Shown here piece by piece: positions 6,963 to 10,398 of a stretch of 10,398 nucleotides of DNA. A program made the position numbers and the translations under genes. The stretch covers positions 1 through 10,398 of the forward strand of contig JAGLRY010000092.1 of NCBI GenBank assembly GCA_023135995.1. Reading direction: 5' to 3'. Source of the DNA: Candidatus Aminicenantota bacterium. Lineage in GTDB: Bacteria; Acidobacteriota; Aminicenantia; Aminicenantales; Aminicenantaceae. The notes beneath the pieces were generated by a model. That model was not told the origin of the DNA and searched no databases. It saw only the letters and a program-made list of their open reading frames with translations. Numbering within the stretch: the stretch's first letter is position 1; every line of letters starts with the position of its first letter.

Positions 6963-7029
6963 TCAAAAAAAAGGGACAGTCCCCTTTTCTGTTCACCCCT
7001 GGAAAAAAGGGACTGTCCCCTTTTTTTGA
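6963..7029. repeat. Paired family A palindromes forming a 26-position hairpin
   Basis: One copy is centred on A6978 and the other on T7014, so the two are in inverted orientation. Positions 6963-6988 pair with 7004-7029 over 26 positions with only two A-C mismatches, leaving a 15-base loop that contains GTTCACCCCTG (6991-7001), the same spacer as in the pair at 3160-3218. It begins three bases after the TAA of the GyrI-like gene and has a T-run on the right, so it probably terminates that transcript. Its right edge runs into the next gene's -35 box. Confidence 0.82.
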
Positions 7030-7054
7030 CCCCTCCTCTCCCCTGTGGTATAAA
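7026..7054 (+). promoter_or_regulatory. Sigma70 promoter for the WbqC-like gene, overlapping a repeat
   Basis: TTGACC (7026-7031) and TATAAA (7049-7054) are separated by exactly 17 bases. The first four bases of the -35 box belong to the 3' arm of the paired palindrome. The predicted start near 7061 gives a leader of about 27 bases containing a 5-bp hairpin (TCGAT 7062-7066 with ATCGA 7073-7077). Confidence 0.65.
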
Positions 7055-7087
7055 ACATTTATCGATCCGGGAATCGACTAGAGCAAA

Positions 7088-7789
7088 ATGCGTATCTGTT
7101 TTAACCAACCCTCCTTCATTCCTTGGGGAGGTTTTTTTGCCCGACTCCTGCACTCTGACAAAATGATTCTCTTGGACGATACTGTTCTGGCCAGAGGATT
7201 CACTTACGTGAATCGCAACCGCATCAAAGGACCGACTGGTGAGGTGTGGAATACAGTATCGCTTAAGAGAAAAGGCCGGGGACGCCAGAAGATCAAGGAC
7301 CTTGAAATCTATGAAAAAAAAAGATGGGCCAAGGATTTTCTCCTGACTCTACAGCATTTCTACGCGAAATCTCTTTATCTTCAACCAGTTCATGCCGAAA
7401 TAATATCTGTATTAGAAACTCAAGATGAAAGTTTTTTCAACATGGTCCTTTCCCTCCTCACGATCATCAAAAAGAATCTCGGTATCGATAAAGAGTTCAT
7501 CCTGCAATCGGATACAGGAACAGCCGGAAAAGGCACTGACCTGCTCGTTTCTCTGGCCAAAGAACTCGAAGCTACTGAAGTACTCATGCCCTACTTCTCG
7601 CGAAAAACCCTCGACTGGACTCCATTCCAGAAAGAGAAAATTCCCATCCGCTTTCTCCGCTACGATTCCCCCCAATACCCCCAATTCTGGGGGCACTTCC
7701 TGAAAAGGTTATCGACTCTTGACCTTCTTTTTTGTTGCGGCCCCAAGGGAAGACACGTCATTGAAAAAGGATCTTATCTCTACGAATAA
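7088..7789 (+). CDS. WbqC-like family protein
   Basis: The product has 233 residues, the usual length of the WbqC family. The N-terminal signature is clear: NQPSFIPWGGFFARLLHSDK (residues 6-25) followed by MILLDD, then V41-N-R-N-R-I-K47 and W54, matching the family pattern QPxFxPWxGyf...sDxfvxLDd...RnxIk...W. The C-terminal end LSTLDLLFCCGP also fits the family LSxLDLLfxxGP. The family is found beside O-antigen, capsule and other surface-glycan genes and is thought to help make modified sugars or transfer groups to them, but I know of no firm reaction to assign. Here there is no sugar-biosynthesis neighbour, so the context does not help. There is no signal peptide, so it is cytoplasmic. The ribosome site before the ATG at 7088 is weak, while the promoter at 7026-7054 is good. 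Confidence 0.88.
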   Translation: MRICFNQPSFIPWGGFFARLLHSDKMILLDDTVLARGFTYVNRNRIKGPTGEVWNTVSLKRKGRGRQKIKDLEIYEKKRWAKDFLLTLQHFYAKSLYLQPVHAEIISVLETQDESFFNMVLSLLTIIKKNLGIDKEFILQSDTGTAGKGTDLLVSLAKELEATEVLMPYFSRKTLDWTPFQKEKIPIRFLRYDSPQYPQFWGHFLKRLSTLDLLFCCGPKGRHVIEKGSYLYE

Positions 7790-7836
7790 ATGAGGACAGC
7801 ATGAGTCTATACTATCCCCATAAAACAAAATTCAAT

Positions 7837-7865
7837 TTGACATGTACTGCCAAGTCAGATTTAAT
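7837..7865 (+). promoter_or_regulatory. Near-consensus sigma70 promoter for the secreted unknown protein
   Basis: A perfect TTGACA (7837-7842), a 17-base spacer and TTTAAT (7860-7865). The predicted start near 7872 leaves a leader of about 42 bases with GGAGGGG (7902-7908) before the ATG at 7914. Confidence 0.72.
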
Positions 7866-7913
7866 GATAGCAAGATAAGAGGGTTTCCCATTGATTAGGA
7901 TGGAGGGGATGTC

Positions 7914-8444
7914 ATGAACTATAAAACAATTGTGGGTATTACTCTCGCGGTTTTTGTTCTCTCAAGCGTCTCAATTGCCCAAGAAAAAACGGCGCAAACA
8001 ATTGAGCTCTCCCAAAAGACACTCGAATACAAAGTACAACGTGGGGTTATAAATACTCTGAGCTGGATCTTCGCCGGCATTGCATACGCCAAGTCAAAGG
8101 ACGACACACCCGAAGATTTTGCCCGATATGGCGTAAAAACATGGGGTTCCTATTGGAAGGATATGGATATAAAAGCATATATCCAGAAATGGCACAGGAT
8201 CTTCTCAATAGACTTTCACTTCAAGATGGATATTTTAAATGCGACCGAAACCTCAGTCGAGGCAAGAATGACCATCTTTGCAAGAAGATGTGCAGAATCA
8301 TTTGCTGAAAGTGGTGTTACAGAAGAAGAGTATATTCGATTCATTTCCACTTCGATCTCGAGTATGGCCGAGTATCTAGGCTGGGAATACAAACAAAAAC
8401 TCGAGGGCGATTGGCTTTACTTTACTGTGAGTGAAAAAGAATAG
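7914..8444 (+). CDS. Secreted protein of unknown function
   Basis: The product has 176 residues. A signal peptide covers about 1-22 (IVGITLAVFVLSSVSIAQ, cleavage likely near A22), so the mature protein is periplasmic or extracellular, about 154 residues. I recognise no catalytic motif. The mature part has a central aromatic-rich region (TWGSYWKDMDIKAYIQKWHR), a probable beta segment (SIDFHFKMDILNATETSVEA) and the motif RRCAE with a single cysteine. The C-terminal half (FISTSISSMAEYLGWEYKQK...GDWLYFTVSE) ends in a strand-like pattern. This alternation resembles small sensory or L-2-amino-thiazoline-like ligand folds, but that is only impression. A strong ribosome site and near-consensus promoter suggest steady expression as a single-gene unit. 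The wbqC-like gene ends 124 bp upstream. Confidence 0.8.
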   Translation: MNYKTIVGITLAVFVLSSVSIAQEKTAQTIELSQKTLEYKVQRGVINTLSWIFAGIAYAKSKDDTPEDFARYGVKTWGSYWKDMDIKAYIQKWHRIFSIDFHFKMDILNATETSVEARMTIFARRCAESFAESGVTEEEYIRFISTSISSMAEYLGWEYKQKLEGDWLYFTVSEKE

Positions 8445-8457
8445 TGCGAGCTCCTTC

Positions 8458-8589
8458 ATGATGATTACTTGCGCTCCATGCATGTACCAAAGTTTTAATG
8501 CCTGGTTTCTCGTGATCTTTCCGGCGTTTGGTCTTCTATTCCTTCTCTGTTGGTGGCAATCCAGAAAGCTCACACAGAATTCGACTTAA
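8458..8589 (+). CDS. Possible 43-residue single-pass membrane miniprotein
   Basis: A short ORF begins ATG-ATG 13 bases after the preceding stop. Residues 16-33 form one hydrophobic helix (WFLVIFPAFGLLFLLCWW), followed by QSRK, giving a typical small membrane protein with a basic flank. C5 and C8 form a CAPC motif ahead of the helix. No convincing ribosome site is visible (only GCGAG, about seven bases upstream), so it would depend on read-through from the gene at 7914-8444. A chance ORF is a real alternative. Confidence 0.35.
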   Translation: MMITCAPCMYQSFNAWFLVIFPAFGLLFLLCWWQSRKLTQNST

Positions 8590-8670
8590 TGCAGCAATTC
8601 GGGATGGAGCTCAGGCCCAAAGAAGCGAAATAAAACCTAGCTGAGTCAGGCGTTAACACGCTTGATCATA

Positions 8671-8699
8671 TGTAGGGTCAGTTCCCCGAACGGACCGAG
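8671..8699. repeat. Family B repeat, distant copy
   Basis: TGTAGGGTCAGTTCCCCGAA followed by CGGACCGAG matches the intact copy at 6171-6199 almost exactly, 2.5 kb away. The hairpin GGTCAGTTC-CCC-GAACGGACC (8676-8696) has one A-G mismatch. Only single-base differences separate the copies, so they are recent relatives. Confidence 0.75.
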
Positions 8700-8724
8700 T
8701 ATAGGAATCCGGGGAGATTTAGCT

Positions 8725-8862
8725 TTATTTATACCTGAAATTTTTGGTAACAGTACGATTGTTGGAGAGGTGCTCTCGTTCTTTTTTCGTAATCTTAATG
8801 ATCACACCCTTCTTTTTCTTTTTCTTCTTACTGTCCCTACTGTCAACAATTGAATTAAACAT
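8725..8862 (-). CDS. Possible small lysine-rich protein
   Basis: A 45-residue minus-strand ORF starts MFNSIVDSRDS, followed by seven lysines in a row, then GVIIKITKKEREHLSNNR, and ends FRYK. AAGG lies about eight bases before the ATG. The protein would be very basic and might bind nucleic acid. The lysine run comes from a simple purine tract (AAG/AAA), so the ORF may be a by-product of base composition. No family recognised. Confidence 0.3.
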   Translation of the reverse strand: MFNSIVDSRDSKKKKKKKGVIIKITKKEREHLSNNRTVTKNFRYK

Positions 8863-9111
8863 GGCTATACCTTATTTTGGCCTTGCACTTATACCTTCAT
8901 CTCAACTCTCAAAATTGTAGAAGCCACATGTTTTAATCGAGAGACTATTATTCTATTCTCCACTAAAACAGGTCAATCGCCGTTAGGGATGATTTCAGGG
9001 GTGAATTTAAATGAGAATGTCCTCCCTTCATCTCAAATCTTATATGAGAAAATTAACGCCTACCTGACGTCATTAATAACGATGGAGACTGTGGTTAATC
9101 AAATCCCTTGA
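8854..9111 (+). pseudogene. Open but start-less frame, possible decayed gene
   Basis: The frame is open for 85 codons, but its first standard start is the ATG at 8989, which would leave only 40 residues (MISGVNLNENVLPSSQILYE...) with no usable ribosome site. A second frame from an ATG at 8861 reads MAIPYFGLALIPSSQLSKL and then stops at a TAG. Two protein-like stretches in adjacent frames would fit a frameshifted relic, but no family is recognisable and chance openness cannot be excluded. Apart from this, 8863-9117 shows nothing beyond a 12-base direct repeat CCTTCATCTCAA (8894-8905 and 9025-9036). Confidence 0.25.
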
Positions 9112-9117
9112 ATACAG

Positions 9118-9146
9118 TTGCAAAAAATCATCAACAATGATATTAT
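9118..9146 (+). promoter_or_regulatory. Candidate promoter of the toxin-first TA module
   Basis: TTGCAA (9118-9123) and TATTAT (9141-9146) are separated by 17 bases. The predicted start near 9153 falls inside the palindrome at 9149-9164, an ideal place for a repressor to block transcription. Confidence 0.5.
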
Positions 9147-9148
9147 AC

Positions 9149-9164
9149 TTGTACAATTGTACAA
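9149..9164. promoter_or_regulatory. Probable TA operator: perfect 16-bp palindrome
   Basis: TTGTACAATTGTACAA is fully self-complementary and is also two tandem copies of the 8-bp palindrome TTGTACAA. It lies 16 bases before the toxin start and overlaps the predicted transcription start. Phd/YefM-type antitoxins bind such palindromes to repress their own operon, so this is the likely binding site of the antitoxin encoded at 9576-9794. Confidence 0.65.
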
Positions 9165-9180
9165 TAGTAGGATAGATGTG

Positions 9181-9579
9181 ATGAATTACGTCGTTGATAC
9201 TTCCATAATCATCTCTGTTATTGCCAATGAAAAACATAAGAATGGATTGATCGAATTGACAGAAGGTGCTGATCTGACTGCACCTTCTTCCCTTCATTGG
9301 GAAATAGGAAATGCGTTCTCTGCAATGATGAAACGAAAAAAAGTTTCGAGACAAAAGGCTTTAGCAGCCATAGCTTCATATCGTGAAATTCCTATCCGTT
9401 TTTCTGATATCGAGTTGGAGACAGCTCTGGAATTATCGGCAAATCTCAACATTTACGCCTATGATGCCTACGTCATTGGATGTGCCCTCAAACATAAATA
9501 TCCCATCTTAACACTCGATAAAGGTCTCATGGATGCAGCCCGAAAAGCGGGTGCAGCAGTTAAGGAGGTGAAACTATGA
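9181..9579 (+). CDS. PIN-domain ribonuclease toxin (VapC type)
   Basis: The product has 132 residues, a standard VapC length. PIN toxins cut RNA with metal ions held by four acidic residues; here these are D6 (VVDTS), E41 (HWEIGNAF), D95 (YAYDAYV) and D113 (LTLDKG). I chose the ATG at 9181, preceded by a modest AGGA, because it puts the first catalytic Asp at residue 6 as usual. The longer frame from 9118 would translate across the promoter and operator. The last codons (KEVKL) contain the antitoxin's strong ribosome site, and the TGA overlaps the antitoxin ATG. The toxin is first in the operon, opposite to the common vapBC order. All catalytic residues are intact, so it is probably active. 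Confidence 0.92.
   Translation: MNYVVDTSIIISVIANEKHKNGLIELTEGADLTAPSSLHWEIGNAFSAMMKRKKVSRQKALAAIASYREIPIRFSDIELETALELSANLNIYAYDAYVIGCALKHKYPILTLDKGLMDAARKAGAAVKEVKL
9562..9570 (+). promoter_or_regulatory. Strong Shine-Dalgarno site of the antitoxin, inside the toxin gene
   Basis: AAGGAGGTG, five bases before the ATG at 9576, is close to a perfect match to the 16S 3' end and much better than the toxin's own site. It should give more antitoxin than toxin from one transcript and compensate for the toxin-first order. Confidence 0.85.
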
Positions 9580-9794
9580 CGATCTATACATTTTCCGAAG
9601 CACGTCAGAAATTCGCCTCTGTTCTTGATAAAGCCCGCACGGAAGGCAAAGTCCTTATCAAAAGGAAAGATGGCTCTATTTTTGTGATCCAGCCCTTCAA
9701 TCAAAAGGGCTCTCCCTTGGATGTCATAGGTGTTGACCTAGACTTATCTGCAGATGCCATCGTCGAAATAATCAGAGAGAGCCGAGAGGGATAA
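9576..9794 (+). CDS. Phd/YefM-family antitoxin
   Basis: The product has 72 residues. The N-terminal part (residues 1-40, IYTFSEARQKFASVLDKART then GKVLIKRKDGSIFVIQP) is the Phd/YefM fold, which dimerises and binds operator DNA. Residues 41-56 are a linker. The acidic C-terminal helix (ADAIVEIIRESREG) is where these antitoxins wrap and inhibit the PIN toxin. The ATG overlaps the toxin stop (ATGA), so the two are translationally coupled. It should neutralise the toxin at 9181-9579 and repress the promoter through the palindrome at 9149-9164. Pairing of a Phd-type antitoxin with a PIN toxin is well known. Confidence 0.92.
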   Translation: MTIYTFSEARQKFASVLDKARTEGKVLIKRKDGSIFVIQPFNQKGSPLDVIGVDLDLSADAIVEIIRESREG

Positions 9795-9812
9795 CTTTCG
9801 AACCCTGAATGG

Positions 9813-9841
9813 TTGACTCTCCCCTCTTTCCTTGATATCGT
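9813..9841 (+). promoter_or_regulatory. Promoter-like sequence upstream of the zinc-ribbon stump
   Basis: TTGACT (9813-9818), a 17-base spacer and TATCGT (9836-9841) with an extended TGA before it. Transcription from here would pass through the stump and run antisense into the second TA module. Confidence 0.4.
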
Positions 9842-9869
9842 TTCCCCAGTCAAGCCAAAGGGGAAAACC

Positions 9870-9917
9870 ATGGCTATAAAGTGCCCTAAGTGTCAGATTG
9901 AGAATCCCGAGGCTTAA
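9870..9917 (+). pseudogene. Truncated 5' end of a zinc-ribbon protein gene
   Basis: ATG at 9870 encodes MAIKCPKCQIENPEA and then TAA. The start M-x-x-K-C-P-K-C-Q-x-E-N-P-E is the well-known beginning of zinc-ribbon proteins, often exported or signalling proteins, which normally continue with a second Cys pair (...FCxxCG). That second pair is absent. AAGGGG (9858-9863) is a good ribosome site, and an inverted repeat (TTTCCCC 9841-9847 with GGGGAAA 9860-9866) could mask it. The stump's stop overlaps the stop codon of the leftward PIN gene (9914-9916), so the coding sequence is cut just where the next module begins. A functional 15-residue peptide is the less likely alternative. Confidence 0.6.
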
Positions 9918-10348
9918 AAAGAAAAATCTCCGATCCACTTCACCCATTTGAGGTCTGTCTTCACTTTGTTATAGAGGTTTTTATCAGCGGTGACCAAGAG
10001 AGCGCCTTCCTCATTCGCCACAGCCAAGTAACTCGCATCATAGATTGAAAGATTATAGGATTCAGAAAAATGCAAAACTTCAGGATAAAAAAATGAGATG
10101 TCTTTCTGCTGGATCTCTAAGCTCAAAAACCCTTCAACCGCCGTAACCACCATCTCCTCTTGAATTCTTCCTCTCTTTCTGGCGATGAACAATCCATTCA
10201 ACACCTCATATTCCAACAGCGATGGGGCAAGAATTTCAATTTCATAAGAGACATACTTATCCAATATTTGGAGAGCAGTATAGCCGTGTTTCTCATCGGA
10301 AAGATACCATTTGAGGACTACACTCGCATCGATAACTATTCGATTCAA
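9914..10348 (-). CDS. PIN-domain ribonuclease toxin (VapC type), TTG start
   Basis: The product has 144 residues. The four acidic PIN residues are D7 (IVIDAS), E48 (LLEYEVLNGL), D104 (SIYDASYL) and D122 (LVTADKNL), in the order and spacing expected of an active VapC-like metal-dependent RNase. No ATG lies in a suitable place. The TTG at 10348-10346 gives the normal N-terminus and overlaps the TGA of the upstream antitoxin frame (TTGA), so the toxin is probably translated by coupling, with no Shine-Dalgarno site of its own. This limits toxin output. Order here is antitoxin then toxin, the usual vapBC arrangement and the reverse of the module at 9181-9794. It is clearly a different subtype from that toxin; only the motifs are shared. 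Confidence 0.92.
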   Translation of the reverse strand: MNRIVIDASVVLKWYLSDEKHGYTALQILDKYVSYEIEILAPSLLEYEVLNGLFIARKRGRIQEEMVVTAVEGFLSLEIQQKDISFFYPEVLHFSESYNLSIYDASYLAVANEEGALLVTADKNLYNKVKTDLKWVKWIGDFSF

Positions 10349-10398
10349 GTCTTTTTTTCTAATTGTTTTCTCGATTCCTTAAAGACTTCATCAGCCGA
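10345..10398 (-). CDS. C-terminal tail of the cognate antitoxin (runs off the right edge)
   Basis: An open frame enters from the right edge and ends at TGA (10347-10345), giving 17 residues, SADEVFKESRKQLEKKT. The charged amphipathic helix is what antitoxin C-termini use to bind PIN toxins, and the last four bases of the frame overlap the toxin TTG. The DNA-binding half lies outside the window, so the antitoxin family cannot be named. Confidence 0.7.
   Translation of the reverse strand, partial: SADEVFKESRKQLEKKT

Noticed and set aside
8662..8853. Plus-strand 63-residue reading across the family B repeat
   Set aside because: It begins inside the repeat hairpin and is made of the complement of a purine tract. 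There is no ribosome site.
9011..9067. 18-codon ORF (MRMSSLHLKSYMRKLTPT) behind an AGGGGTGA ribosome-like site
   Set aside because: It is too short and lacks supporting context. The site is probably chance.

Overview
This is a mixed, moderately AT-rich bacterial segment. It holds several secreted or membrane proteins, two toxin-antitoxin (TA) modules and two families of short palindromic intergenic repeats. Signal peptides, Shine-Dalgarno (SD) sites and sigma70-type promoters are clearly bacterial. Two secreted beta-lactamase-fold serine hydrolases (one with a DUF3471-like tail), the dense palindromic repeats and a zinc-ribbon N-terminus resemble what is seen in Acidobacteriota or Aminicenantes-like lineages. 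That placement is inference only, since no marker gene is present.

Layout. 1-397 (-): N-terminal part of a membrane-anchored coiled-coil protein that runs off the left edge. 398-578: divergent spacer with one perfect 21-bp palindrome. 579-923 (+): small three-helix membrane protein. 1045-3159 (+): secreted multidomain serine hydrolase. 3160-3218: paired palindromes acting as a likely bidirectional terminator. 3226-3600 (-): CpXC zinc-binding protein. 3816-4433 (+): PlsC acyltransferase. 4586-6067 (+): second secreted serine hydrolase. 6068-6381: repeat-rich spacer ending in a strong promoter. 6382-6960 (+): secreted GyrI-like protein. 6963-7029: paired palindromes forming a 26-position hairpin whose 3' arm carries most of the next gene's -35 box. 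7088-7789 (+): WbqC-like protein. 7914-8444 (+): secreted protein of unknown function with a near-consensus promoter. 8445-9117: gene-poor, with two weak small-ORF candidates, one repeat and a possibly decayed reading frame.

The right end, 9118-10398, is the most structured part. A PIN toxin followed by a Phd/YefM antitoxin (toxin first, ATGA overlap, strong SD for the antitoxin, 16-bp palindrome at the predicted transcription start) runs rightward. A second PIN toxin with the tail of its upstream antitoxin runs leftward from the right edge. Between the two 3' ends sits a 15-codon stump of a zinc-ribbon protein that keeps a promoter-like sequence and an SD, but stops exactly where the leftward toxin ends. 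It looks like a truncation scar from recombination or insertion.

Most genes look like independent transcription units with their own promoters, not one operon. I see no single large new system. The points most worth following are the TA junction with its gene stump, the composite paired palindromes placed at stop codons, and the exported GyrI-like domain.
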